64,000 nt of DNA from Tigriopus japonicus (lineage: Eukaryota > Arthropoda > Copepoda > Harpacticoida > Harpacticidae). Below, one piece after another: positions 48,030-57,803 of the stretch; within the stretch, counting starts at the first letter, position 1, and each line of letters starts with the position of its first letter. The translations under genes were made by a program, and so were the position numbers. Below the pieces are notes generated by a model. It was not told the DNA's origin, did no database searches, and saw nothing but the letters and a program-made list of their open reading frames with translations. The stretch covers positions 1,230,871 to 1,294,870 of the forward strand of contig JAAGOF010000071.1 of the NCBI GenBank assembly GCA_010645155.1, in the 5' to 3' direction.

Positions 48030-48437
48030 TTAGGATGAAGGTTGGTTGGATGGGCACCTCCCATGGCGAAAACGTAATGTACGGATAACTTGCTCCATCG
48101 CAATCAATCTATTTTGAAGTTCATTGATGAACGACCCATCTTCATCATGGTCAACTTCTTCCTCCAAATCGTCTCCACCGACGCACTGAACTTGAACATG
48201 GGCATCTACATATACCTCAAGACGACTTTCCACAGCTTGGATTTCACTTTCCAAGCTGGAAATCTGCCACATCTCCACATTAACAATATCGATGGATTGA
48301 AGATCCTCGACACGGGATTTCAGGGCAAAGAAAGCCGCATGAGCTCGGAAACGAAAATGTCCACGTTTTCCTTTTAACCTGGAAAGGGACTCCGGTTCAA
48401 CTTTTGGTGACATTGTTCTCTGACTCAGTTCCCCCAT
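48030..48437 (-). pseudogene. Gag N-terminal region of the second Gypsy element
   Basis: The 135-aa frame has heptad-like Leu/Ile spacing in its middle and an acidic patch (D-D-L-E-E-E-V-D-H-D-E-D). It lies between the primer-binding site and the Gag core and matches the position and character of the N-terminal Gag in the neighbouring elements. The Gag core follows in a different frame, so the gene is frameshifted. Confidence 0.55.
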
Positions 48438-48505
48438 TCAACAATAGGGTCCACAGGATCCGCACGTTCGTTTGATCCATCAACGTGATGGCTTTCATCC
48501 AACGC

Positions 48506-48522
48506 TGCGCCATGTGCTGTGC
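48506..48522 (-). other. Primer-binding site of the second Gypsy element
   Basis: The minus strand reads TGGCGCAGCGTTGGATG. It shares the first seven bases with the primer sites at 40918 and 52034, then diverges. Confidence 0.6.
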
Positions 48523-48544
48523 TCGACTGAAGGCACCTAAATAA

Positions 48545-49681
48545 CCTTCCGCAGGGGGATCCACTATCGCCAATCCTTTTCAACCTCTATGTATCCGACC
48601 TGCCCGAAGCCCTTTCTCACCAAGGCCCCATCATCAACAACAATAGCATACAATACTTACAATATGCAGACGACCTGGTTCTCTTGGCTGATTCAGCCGT
48701 GGAATTGCAAAATGCCATCAATGCTCTCCACGGTTATTGCCAGGAGAACGGCCTTCAAGTCAATACCATCAAGACGAAGGCCATGTTTTTCCATAAAGGT
48801 CGTCTGCCTCCCACCTCCTTCCACATCAACAATAGTCCGATTGAAATCGTCAAGTTTTTTAACTATGTCGGTTTCACTTTCACCACCCAACTCTCCTTCA
48901 CCAAACACCTCAACATCGCAATAACCAAGGCCAGGGCCAGGATCGGATACATATACAATAGACTTCCAATCAAGAACCTCCCTCTTCCAATAGTCCTTCA
49001 ACTCTTCCGGACCTACATCACCCCCATCTTCCTCTACGGCCTGCACCTCTGGCTTCCCAACTCCGCCCAATCCGCCCTCAAATCCGCCGATGCCACCTTC
49101 ACCAAATTCCTGAAAAGATACCTCTGCGTGCCCCAATATGCCAATAATGCATGGACGCATTTCATATGCGAAACCGAGCCCTTCACCATCGGGTTGGCAA
49201 GGTTAGTGTCCAACAGTGTTGGGAACCTGACCTTTCCGGAGGTGATGTCCAGACATTTGCTGTCCTTCCCGGTCAAGGACTTGACAACACCCCATTTATC
49301 TTGGCCCGACATCCCTTCGGAAAATTGGCGGTCTCACACCTTCGTCCGGCTTCCTGCCCAACTCCATCAACGACGGGAACTGACGAAGGATCTGTTCAAT
49401 CTGACCCACCCCCTCTACTGCAATAACCAAGATTTTCACCATCTACCGCTACCCAATTGTATCTGTTCTGTTTGTCAATATCCGCTTCCTTTCTTCCATG
49501 TGCACTGAAACGTATTCTAGTCAGCTCATCTGTGATATCACTTTCTAGTCGACCATTTTAACGTTTTTACCAACTGACATGTCACCATTGATTATATATG
49601 ATAGAACATATATCTATATATTTTTTGCATATTTATACGCCCTGACATGACCATGAGTCGCAATAAAACTTATTATTATTA
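48545..49681 (+). mobile_element. 5'-truncated LINE with RT palm, 3' UTR and (TTA)n tail
   Basis: Coding sequence begins abruptly inside the RT at L-P-Q-G-D-P-L-S-P and stays open to a stop at 49506-49508. A 3' UTR of about 150 bases follows and ends AATAAAACTTATTATTATT. The abrupt 5' end abuts the LTR stub of the second Gypsy element. Confidence 0.88.
48546..49508 (+). pseudogene. LINE reverse transcriptase, C-terminal half, uninterrupted
   Basis: Motifs in order are G-D-P-L-S-P-I-L-F-N-L-Y (RT motif B region), Q-Y-A-D-D-L-V-L-L-A (catalytic palm), L-Q-V-N-x-x-K-T-K, then the thumb and a C-terminal Cys-rich stretch (C-I-C-S-V-C) close to the stop. The catalytic YADD is intact and there is no internal stop across about 320 codons, so the insertion is not old, but the endonuclease and RT fingers are missing. 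No start codon belongs to this fragment. Confidence 0.85.
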
Positions 49682-50440
49682 AATAAACTAGTTAAAGGTT
49701 GGAACGAATTTTATTGTCGGGAACATACGACATGACAGTCATTAATGCACTACCCCGAAAGAAAAGAAACGAAGGGTTTAAATACCACAGGAAGAACGCA
49801 CAAGGGAATAGGAGGTACAGAACAAGAGCACAGACAAACGATATTCAAATTCATCACAAAAATAGAACAACTATTGCACTTTCACGTCCCATTCCTGTGC
49901 CGTTAGTTTAGAAATAATTTGTTGGCTTCAATATACTTTCTCTTTGCATTTTTGTACACCCATTGTGCAATATGATAGTGCTTTCTCTATAAGAAAGTTA
50001 GCTGTATTATTTATGAAATATAATTGAAATATGACATTTATGGGCTAAGTACGATTTAAACACTCCCAGCCAATGTGAAAGGATGACCCGGGATGACCTT
50101 TCAAGTGGTTCATATTCCATGTTGACAACATATGATTTTTACATTTGAGAGTCTAACAATTGTGCAATGATACCTTTTTAATGCAATTTGAATAAAAGTT
50201 CTGAATAATAATTGTACATAGGTGCAATCAAAAATCGGGTTGATCCATTTTCGACATGATGTCAAACACGTTAACATCAATAAGTTGTCAAAACAAAATG
50301 GAGAGCAATAATGCATTGAAATTTGAAACGTATGCCTAAATATGAACGGACTAAAAGGCACTAAAAGCGTTTTTTGCAATAGCATTGCAACTTGGCGGCC
50401 AAGGAGGTTACTTTTCCTTTTGCGGACCTAAAATCTAACC
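49682..50440. other. No supportable gene
   Basis: A 70-codon basic frame at 49699-49911 has no motif I know. The rest is AT-rich and unremarkable. Confidence 0.45.
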
Positions 50441-50447
50441 TTGTGGA

Positions 50448-50733
50448 ACACCTGACTTGACATCATACATGCCACTAAATGATCCTTCAACCTTGACTAT
50501 TTGTTTCCTATCACTCATGAAACTACCAGTCCAATTCAGGACCTTGCCCTGGATCCCAAACTCTTTGAGTTGATCGAGCAAAAGTTATCAAAGGCCTTGG
50601 CAAAGTCCAGATAGATTATATCAACTGACTCGTGACTTTCAAGCCCTTCCGTAATATGTTTAACGTGGTCAACTAATTGGGTTACTGTACTAAAATGAGC
50701 TTGAAACCCTTGCTGTGTATCTTGAATATGAGG
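50448..50733 (-). pseudogene. Internal LINE reverse-transcriptase fragment (minus strand)
   Basis: The minus strand encodes RT finger and palm-start motifs: S-T-V-T-Q-L-V-D-H-V, then I-I-Y-L-D-F-A-K-A-F-D and, after one frameshift near 50590, L-N-W-T-G-S-F-M-S-D-R-K-Q and S-G-V-P-Q-G. It is cut at both ends. Its 5' end is fused in frame to the Gypsy RNase H fragment. Confidence 0.8.
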
Positions 50734-51057
50734 AAAAAAACGGGATAATACGTCTTCAACTGAATTAGATTTGCCCAAGACATGCCTTAAGATGAGGGAG
50801 TACTTACTCAATTCAGAAAGGGTTGTTTGTTGACGACCAGTCCAAGCAGGTGTTTTGCGATTGAAAGCGAATGTAAGAGGCATGTGATCAGTGTAAACCG
50901 TGAATTCGCGTGCCTCCAGTTGCCAACGGAAAGGACGGACCGCTAACTTAATGGTAAGCAACTCACGATCAAATGCATTGTAATTGAGCTCAAGATCGCG
51001 CAACTTTTTTTTTGATTTGTTGCTCCTTAGTTGTTCCAAACGCTCAGGTTAGTCGTT
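50734..51057 (-). pseudogene. RNase H fragment of the third Gypsy remnant
   Basis: Motifs E-L-N-Y-N-A-F-D-R-E-L, E-F-T-V-Y-T-D-H-M-P-L-T-F-A and N-S-V-E-D-V-L-S-R are the central and C-terminal RNase H landmarks. The usual A-D-A-L/V-S-R is changed to E-D-V-L-S-R. The frame then continues directly into LINE coding sequence. Confidence 0.82.
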
Positions 51058-51065
51058 CTTTAAGG

Positions 51066-51290
51066 CAGGGGTGTGAAACCCCTGGCCCGGGGGCCAAATT
51101 TGGCCCGCGAGCTGATTTCACGTGGCCCGCGAGAGGATCTGTCATTGTCATGTCTTGATTATGCATATGTAGGGTAGGTAGATTGTCGAATTTAATACTA
51201 GAAATTATTTGCAGTTTTGGATGGTGTGGCCCGCGAGCGCCAACGGTCCTGCCAATTTGGCCCAGTGCTAAATAAGTTTGCACACACTTG
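51066..51290. mobile_element. hAT MITE, 225 bp, 8-bp target duplication CTTTAAGG
   Basis: It starts CAGGGGTGTGAAACCCCTGG and ends TTTGCACACACTTG, giving imperfect 14-bp TIRs. It is flanked by CTTTAAGG at 51058-51065 and 51291-51298. CAGGGG-type ends with an 8-bp duplication are the hAT signature. The interior has repeated TGGCCCGCGAG motifs. It interrupts the third Gypsy remnant, so it is younger than that element. Confidence 0.9.
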
Positions 51291-51298
51291 CTTTAAGG

Positions 51299-51537
51299 AG
51301 TTGGTATTTACTTGTTCCAACTGTAGGGATATGTTTGACCTTGAATTCTTCCTCAATTGCTGCAAACCAAAATTCTGCATCATCGGAGTCAAATATAGGA
51401 AGCTTGAGTGCAACTGCATTGATCACTGGCGCACTGGTACCCGGAAAGGAAATGGAACTCAACGCCGTCCGAACAGCAATGGCGATACCGTCAACGAGAT
51501 CATTCGTGCCGTACAATGGATCTTGGGGCGTGCTCAT
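51299..51537 (-). pseudogene. Gag N-terminal fragment of the third Gypsy remnant
   Basis: About 80 residues include A-L-K-L-P-I-F-D-S-D-D-A-E-F-W-F, the familiar K-L-P-x-F-x-x-x-D-x-x-x-W-F block that opens many arthropod Gypsy Gag proteins. The frame ends where the hAT MITE is inserted. Confidence 0.7.
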
Positions 51538-52187
51538 AATAATGGATTTAACTTAAACGAAGTTAAATTGAACGGTGTCACCAGTAAAGCGAGTCTGAAT
51601 CTGTTTATTCTGCCAAAATCAGGGTAGCCAGAGAGGCCCTAATCTTTGCTTGGACCACATCCAATTTGCTTAATTTGAAGTATGTCGAAGTCAATTTCAA
51701 ATCTGACAACTCCTTTTGAACAACTTCTTTCTAAACTTTGGAATTCTAGACAATGGCCTACCTCTTCTGACCATCTTTTGACAATAAGGGGCCAGTGTTC
51801 ATCTTTGAACTTAAACTTGGCCACACTGGCCAAACCTATCATTTTTTAGGTTCAACTCTCAAGCTCACCAACTTCTGAGTGGAGTATTCCCTGTATTGTC
51901 ATCTATGCTTCATGCACCTATGATCTATGATATGTCAACTGATGTCCATACATGACCAGTCGTTCTTGTCTTACCATCAAGTGTAGTCATCTCTTTCGTC
52001 CTCCGTTCTCATTCGGGCCACACCCACTCTACATGGCGCAACAGTAGTCTGAACCACGCTCCACCCTCTTCATAGACAAGGTCTACATCTTTTCATACGC
52101 CTCTTGACACGCCATTTTGATTGATCTAAAGGAGCACGTCGTCTCCACTACTAAACTACGTCACGTCCAGTGGTCTAAGTCATCAAG

Positions 52188-54173
52188 ATGGGCCTCAAAG
52201 AGAAAGTGATGAACAGAGAGTCTCAAATTTCGAAGAAGTTGCGGCTTATTTGTGAGCTCAACAAGCCAAACGCCGATGTCGACCGTCAATGGCGTCTTCT
52301 GGGTGAGGCGGAGGACAATTTGTATGAGATGATGGACCTTTATGATGAGTTGATAAACGAACAGGACTTGGAAAGGGATGTCATGGCCGTTCTTCACAAC
52401 AAGGTTCGAATCAATGAGGATTACGACACAAAAATGTCAAAGATCGCAGCACTTCTCATGGGCAGGGATGTGTCGCCACATGCATCATCAAACACACAAC
52501 ACCGAGATGAAGCCAAAGATATTCTCGCAACAACTGTCGTGAGCTGCGGTGGAAGCTACTCTGGCGATTTAACCAGCCGGGGACGCCCTCGTCAACGGAC
52601 ACGCCGTGCTTCATCTGGAGTCTACTATTGGGGGGACACCAGTCGATCCACGTCCACGTTGAAGCTGAATATCGTCAGAACTCGATCACGATCTCAAACT
52701 GCAAGGGAATTTATCGAAATTACAACTACTGACAAAATTATTATCAACGGCTTACCAGATTCTGGTGCCGCGTGCACAGTTCTTTCACAAGAAGTTTTTC
52801 CCAAAGGAAAAGTGTTGGAACCGGCCCACTCGATCTTCAGCGCCGCCAATGGTACCACTTTAAGAAATATTGGAAAATTTACCTTTTTTGGTAACGTTAA
52901 GGGGGGACCTTCAACGAAGATCTCGGCAATCATATCACCTGACATCGTTGATCCTTTGATTGGGAAAAAGGACCTTATGTCCCTGGGCATCCTGCCCCCT
53001 GATTTCCCCACAGTCCATCACTGCCAAGCCGTGATCTCCGTTGTCCACGCCGACAAGATAAGCAAGATGAATACGGACGCCACCAGGAAGGATGTCACGA
53101 TTACGCCCTTGACGTCAGATCAGGTGAAGGATATCGAGAACGTGATTGGCCGCATTGAGAAAAATGTAGGAAATGATGTCAAACGCATCCGCCAGTTTCT
53201 GGTCAACTCATCTGACGTTATGGTATCTTCACTAGACGAGGCTGCTGGATCAATGAAGGGATTTGGTACCATGAAAATTGAGCTCGATAACAGAAAAGGT
53301 ATTACTCCTTATCATGTTACCACTGCTCGATCAATACCTGTTCATTACGAGGAGCAATCCACCGCTCTTTGTCGGGAGCTCATTAGAGCCAAGATGATGG
53401 TCCGTTGTCCGGAAAATACGGAATGGTGTGCCCCTGCACATTTCGTTCCAAAAGGGGGAGGCAATGTGAGAATGGTCGTCGATTATCGGAAATTGAATAA
53501 GGCTACAAAAAGACCCGTGCATCCGTTTTCTTCAGTTTCCGATCTAATGCATCAAATCTTGCCGGAAAGCCGTTGGTTCGACAAACTCGATGCAGTGCAT
53601 GGCTATTTCCAAATTCCGTTGCGTGAGGCATCATCATTTCTGTGTGTGTTTCTTTTACCCGACAGCAAGTATCGCCCTCTTGTCGCCCCAATGGGCTGGA
53701 AAGGGAGTGGTGATGTGTTCAGTTTGAGGACTGACATGGCTTTGGAGGAATTTAAGCACAAAAAGTGGATGGCAAAAATAATTGATGACATTTGCGTTCA
53801 GGCCACTACCCTGCCTGAATTAATGGATCGTCTTGCAAGTGTCATAGGGAAATGTTGGGAGCACGGAATCAAACTTTCTATTAAGAAGTTTGAAATTGGA
53901 CAGTCCGTCAAATTCGCCGGTTTCATTGTGTCATCCACCGGCATGAAGCCCGACCCCTCAAAACTCTCTGCTCTCCGAGATTTTCCAACCCCGAAGTCAG
54001 TAACTGACTTAATCTCGTTTCTCGGGTTGGCGAATCAGCTTGGAGCGTTTATTCCTGATCTCCAACATTCCACCGTTAAAATGCGAGAATTGCTGAAGAT
54101 GACATCGGCATGGTTGTGGCTCCCCGACCATGAAACCGTTCAATCCCAAGTTGCACACCCAACTTTTGACTGA
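52188..54173 (+). pseudogene. Gag-protease-RT polyprotein of the fourth Gypsy element (661-codon open frame)
   Basis: An N-terminal coiled-coil Gag segment (1 to about 100) is followed by an Arg/Ser-rich linker and a retropepsin (L-P-D-S-G-A-A-C at about 188-195, closing I-G-K-K-D-L-M-S-L-G). RT then shows D-Y-R-K-L-N-K, F-D-K-L-D-A-V-H-G-Y-F-Q-I, the palm K-I-I-D-D-I (about 529-534) and F-L-G-L-A-N-Q-L. The Gag core and zinc knuckles seem to be missing, so this long frame is already a deletion product. The tail after S-A-W-L-W-L-P-D-H-E runs out of frame because of a small deletion, ending in TGA. Confidence 0.88.
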
Positions 54174-55345
54174 TGCTTCTCGGTTACACGGGCTCGGATT
54201 CGCCTTGATACAGCGGGAGAGAGCCGTGGATGGACATGGCAGAATACGATTGATCCAATGTGGTTCCTGCTCCTTATCACCTGCACAAAGGATTTATTGA
54301 ATTGGAACTCAGTGCGATATGGTTTGCTGTGCAAAAATGTTCGTACTATTTACGGGGAATGCCAGAGTTTGAAATCATCACAGACCATCGACCACTTCTC
54401 GGAATCTTTGAGAAACCACTCGCAACGTTAAACAACACACGTCTTCAAAGGTTATGCGAAAATTTGAGTCAGTTTTCGTTTTCAACAACGTGGAGTAGGG
54501 GGAAAAGCCACCTAATTGCCGATGCTCTCAGCTGTGCCCCTGTGTTTGCCGCTGATCCATCTCTTGAGGTGGCTCTTTGCGCGGCCGTGTCCGAGACTGA
54601 CCCAGCATTTAATATCATCAAAGAAAACATTGACGATGAATACAACCGTTTACGGGGATGTGTGCATCGCGGCCACCCTCTTCCTCGTCCACTCTCTCCA
54701 TACGGTGGTGTCGCCGACGAACTCCGGATCGACGATGAGTTGGGAGATGATTTGATACTGGTTGGTGATCGGTTGGTTGTGCCCCGCCCCGCTCGGCAGA
54801 GAATTCTGGAGTTGTTACATCTATCGCACTCCGGGATTTCAAAAACTTATGAATTAGTTCGTCAGTTGTGCTACTGGCCGGGCATGAAAAACGAGATCGA
54901 GCTCTGGATCCGAAGATGCTCGGTTTGTGTTAAGAATTTACCCTCCTTGCCCATGAAACCGGTTTTTTCAGCCATCGACAACGCTGAAGCCCCCCTGGAT
55001 GCGGTATCCGTTGACCTCTTCGATTTGGAAGGCCAGACATTCCTCATTATGGTAGACCACTTCAGCGGTTTTCCTTTTGTCTCCAGAATGAGTTCTCTCA
55101 CAACCGACGCGGTCTGGAAGAAATTGAAAGCCTGGTTTCATGAAGTGGGCTTTCCCAAGCGCTTGAAATCCGACGGGGGGCCACAATTCCGGCAGAAATT
55201 TGCGGAAGTTTGCAAGGAGTTCGGCATCCTTGTTCAGGAACCTCTCACCACAGGACGCGAACTTCAGCTGACGCGTAGCCCAATGAGGCCCTTAAAACTG
55301 TGCGGCTCTGCAGTGAATTTGAACGAAATTGCCAAAAAACGATAG
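54174..55345 (+). pseudogene. RNase H and integrase part of the fourth Gypsy element, frameshifted
   Basis: RNase H starts out of frame at about 54150 (L-L-T-D-A-S-R-L-H-G-L-G-F). A second frameshift near 54290 leads to the frame carrying E-L-S-A-I-W-F-A-V-Q-K-C, I-T-D-H-R-P-L and I-A-D-A-L-S-C. The integrase zinc domain H-x3-H (L-L-H-L-S-H-S-G) with C-S-V-C near 54917-54930 and core segments (V-S-V-D-L-F-D-L, K-S-D-G-G-P-Q-F) follow. The catalytic Glu region is cut off and found again at 56866. Confidence 0.85.
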
Positions 55346-55347
55346 AA

Positions 55348-55709
55348 ATAGAGGTTGTGAAGAATTGATTGTTGTCTTTCGCCATGGACACTGCCATGAC
55401 CTGCCGCGTAGACATCGCTGTAGGCCAGCCAGCACTGTCCAGGCACTTAGAAAGAGACAAATTGCCTAATATTTCAAGTAAATTTGCCAACAATGTCACC
55501 AACCAATGTCCTTTTTGATATCGGTAAACAATTATGATACTTATTTATCAGTACAATATAACACATATTGCGAAATAGTTAAAATTATGTTGAGTTTTGT
55601 CTCTTCCCGAGTGCCTGGACAGTGCTGGCTGGCCTTTAGCGATGTCTACGCGGCAGGCTGGTGGGGCAGGAATAGAGGGGGACAACAATCAATTGTTCAC
55701 CACCTCTAT
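55348..55709. mobile_element. Palindromic MITE (copy 2), inserted in the fourth Gypsy element
   Basis: It has the same ends (ATAGAGGTTGTGAAG and its inverse) and the same core as the copy at 45930. Arms of about 110 bp can pair as a near-perfect hairpin. Copies 1 and 2 are about 90-95% alike by eye. There is no coding capacity beyond chance frames. Confidence 0.82.
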
Positions 55710-56198
55710 AGGTGTTTGATAGCAAACATCGCTTCAGAACATTGTTGCAGCATTAGATAGCGCTCCTTTTCCTACCATTCATTTTTATAATGCTGCTTTC
55801 TGTTCTCGGGAATTAGTCAAGACTGAGCTCCTTCAGACCAATATCTCGCACAAAATGGAGAATGGATCTCGAATAAATGCATATGTAACTTAAATATAAT
55901 TATACCAACTTCAGACAACGAGTTCAGTTATACTTCGATCAAGTTTCATGAAGATTGGGTGTCTTTTTAGAAAACTGTGGCCATGTTATTAACAATGAAA
56001 CTCACAGCCACAGTATCCACACTCTTCCCCATAAAAACATCATTTTTAGTCAGCATTTTATCGTCTGAAATCCTTGAAATCCATTAGATGCCAAATATCA
56101 ACATTTTGATCAGCCAAACCGAGAGGAAGCACGAGATTAAACAATTTTCTTGTCAACTAATAGTTGAGTTGTTGATGATTCCCTCACACTGATTAATT
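55710..56198. other. Unassigned insertion sequence inside the fourth Gypsy element
   Basis: Together with 56491-56865 this separates integrase halves that belong together. I see no protein motif and no clear outer termini, so its origin is open. Confidence 0.4.
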
Positions 56199-56490
56199 TA
56201 GGGACGGGCATTTCGTGTTAAAAAGACGATGGACGTTATATGGAATAAAATTCCACGTTCACAGACGCGGCTCATTCTATTCAACTTGAAATCAATTGAA
56301 TTCAAGTTGGAGTGACATTAGAAGTACTCCCGCAGCTGTCCTGTTAACAGGAACAAAGACAAGGCCTATTGTGAGGTTCTGATTTGATTTCATAAGAGGT
56401 GAAGTTGTTTACGCTCAGCAATATCTTTGAAGGTGAATATGTATTCCATTTAACGCGCATGCTTTTATTTGCACGAAACGCCCGTCTCTA
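56199..56490. mobile_element. hAT-like MITE, about 292 bp, termini TAGGGACGGGC / GCCCGTCTCTA
   Basis: The TIR is about 20 bp (AGGGACGGGCATTTCGTG against AGAGACGGGCGTTTCGTG). The flanks CTGATTAA (56189-56196) and CTGATTAT (56491-56498) nearly match; two extra bases lie on the left. It shares the AGGGACGGG terminus with the element at 60857, so the two probably used the same transposase. Confidence 0.68.
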
Positions 56491-56865
56491 CTGATTATTC
56501 ATGCAGAATGCAGTGAAGAACAGATCACTCTCATGGAGCACTGTATTCTTCGCTTTGATGGTGTTGTTTGGTACTTATAATCTGAAACCATTGGTATTTC
56601 AGGATAAGTTGAATAGGGTTGACAATGAGTGGTGAACGTGATTTACCCAAGAGTGGGTTGCATTTAATTATCTCTAAGAGACAGAAACACAAACTAGAAT
56701 GATGTCTAGACAATTTGTTCACTGATGTAGTATAAAATATTGAATATTGAGTCCATAACACTTCCCTATCGTTCACTCCAGAGGGTCTCATTGGGCTCTC
56801 AAAAACAACAACAAAAAGCTGTCTTCGCATCCTCTTCTGTAAGTATATCCATGCCTTGTTGAACA

Positions 56866-57060
56866 AAGTTCCCCTTACAACCCTCGGAGTAACGGACTGG
56901 CCGAGGCCGGAGTCAAGCAAGTCCCTTTTGAAGAAGATAGGTGGGCACGACAATGATGATTTCCGCTCCGCCTTACTCGAGTGCCGTTGTACCCCTCGCG
57001 CGGACGGATACTCGCCGGCTACGGGATTTTTCGGTCGACATATCCGTACTTTTGGGTTAT
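56866..57060 (+). pseudogene. Integrase core end of the fourth Gypsy element
   Basis: In the correct frame it begins Y-N-P-R-S-N-G-L-A-E-A-G-V-K-Q, which holds the third catalytic residue (Glu) of the DDE triad. It then continues F-R-S-A-L-L-E-C-R-C-T-P-R-A-D-G-Y-S-P-A. This is the continuation of the integrase broken at about 55255; one small frameshift lies near 56920. Confidence 0.82.
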
Positions 57061-57062
57061 TG

Positions 57063-57596
57063 GGTACTATTATATAGTACCCAATATAAGTTATATATGG
57101 GTACTATTGGGTTAAGATCTACAATTTCGGACCCGGCGCGCGTCATGAAAAAGAAAAAGACATAGTAGGAGGTTCGCACTTCTCTGCTTGAAAAAGCAAA
57201 GGGGTACTGACTAAGGACGACCAAACGTGTTGCTCAAAAAACTGCTGAAATGAGGGACTTCCTCATAATACATTTCACTAGTAGAGTAAGGTATTTTTAA
57301 TCATAGTAAGTGCTTTGGGACAATTTCTAAAATGACCTTACTGAAAAAAATGAACATCGTTAAGCATAGTCCAAAGTTCAATCCAGCTCATTGCCTCATT
57401 CAACCACTAATAACATTTGCTGGTAACTAAATCATTGGGCTTACGTGATAAATCCAGGACAACAGGTCTTTGGGGCCAAATTGCCTCGCACGTGGAGGAC
57501 GTTCTTTATTTTTTTCCGTCACGAAACATTCCAACTTAAGGAAAATCTAGCTAAAGTTTAACACACGCCCGGTCCGAAATACTAGATCTTAACCCT
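57063..57596. mobile_element. MITE-like insertion with about 35-bp TIRs, flanked by TTATTG
   Basis: The arms GGGTTAAGATCTACAATTTC (57109 onward) and the inverse of CCGAAATACTAGATCTTAACCC (ending 57595) extend over about 35 bp. TTATTG occurs on both sides (57057-57062, 57597-57602), and the Gypsy coding sequence resumes right after it. A palindromic GGGTACTATTATATAGTACCC lies between the left flank and the left arm, so the exact left end is uncertain. Confidence 0.6.
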
Positions 57597-57602
57597 TTAT
57601 TG

Positions 57603-57803
57603 CCATCCGCACGCCACTCCTCTTTCGCGAGATTTCATCCCGAGGCCACTCGTCATGACTTCCCCCCCGAAGCCAGGAAAGTGGCCGACGATCGACGGGT
57701 CGCGGCCACCCCGGGACATTCACTGACAACCTTGGAGGTTGGAGACCGCGTGCACGTGCAACACCCCGTGGATAAGGAGTGGTCGTTTGGCTATGTTTCT
57801 TAA
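57603..57803 (+). pseudogene. C-terminal integrase tail of the fourth Gypsy element
   Basis: The frame ends L-E-V-G-D-R-V-H-V-Q-H-P-V-D-K-E-W-S-F-G-Y-V, matching the small beta-barrel (G-D-R-V-x-V-Q) found at the C-terminus of Ty3/Gypsy integrases. It stops at TAA 57801-57803, inside what should be the barrel, so it is shortened. Confidence 0.75.

Larger units (their letters stand above)
44893..48545 (-). mobile_element. Second Ty3/Gypsy element (minus strand), truncated at both ends and split by a DNA transposon
   Basis: Reading on the minus strand from 48545: about 20 bases of 5' LTR, primer-binding site TGGCGCAGCGTTGG (48522 downward), coiled-coil Gag N-terminus (48437-48030), Gag core (47996-47433), zinc knuckles (47375-47274) and protease (47105-47001, resumed 45232-45100). 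RT and everything after it are missing where the foldback array begins. The element is split by the 45237-46996 transposon, whose removal restores a continuous protease frame. At the other border a LINE abuts the LTR stub. Confidence 0.85.
50734..51600 (-). mobile_element. Third Ty3/Gypsy remnant (minus strand): LTR end, Gag start, RNase H; interior deleted
   Basis: Reading on the minus strand from about 51625: an LTR-like end with AATAAACAG, a primer site TGGTGACACCG (from 51586 downward), a Gag start (51537-51299) and then, beyond an inserted hAT MITE, RNase H (about 51039-50734). Protease, RT and the front of RNase H are deleted. Its primer site TGGTGAC differs from the TGGCGCA of the other three elements, so it belongs to another lineage. 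Confidence 0.72.
52034..57803 (+). mobile_element. Fourth Ty3/Gypsy element, extensively interrupted
   Basis: A primer site TGGCGCAACAGTAG at 52034 is followed by Gag/protease/RT in one frame (52188-54173), RNase H and integrase (54174 to about 55255), the integrase end (56866-57060) and the C-terminal chromatin-binding tail (57603-57803). It is broken by a MITE (55348-55709), a hAT MITE (56199-56490), surrounding unassigned sequence, and another MITE (57063-57596). A 5' LTR probably lies just left of 52034 (about 51880-52033), but I cannot fix its start. No 3' LTR is recognisable. Confidence 0.82.

Noticed and set aside
48693..49160. Minus-strand 155-codon frame opposite the LINE RT
   Set aside because: It is the antisense shadow of the LINE frame, which carries the catalytic YADD on the plus strand.
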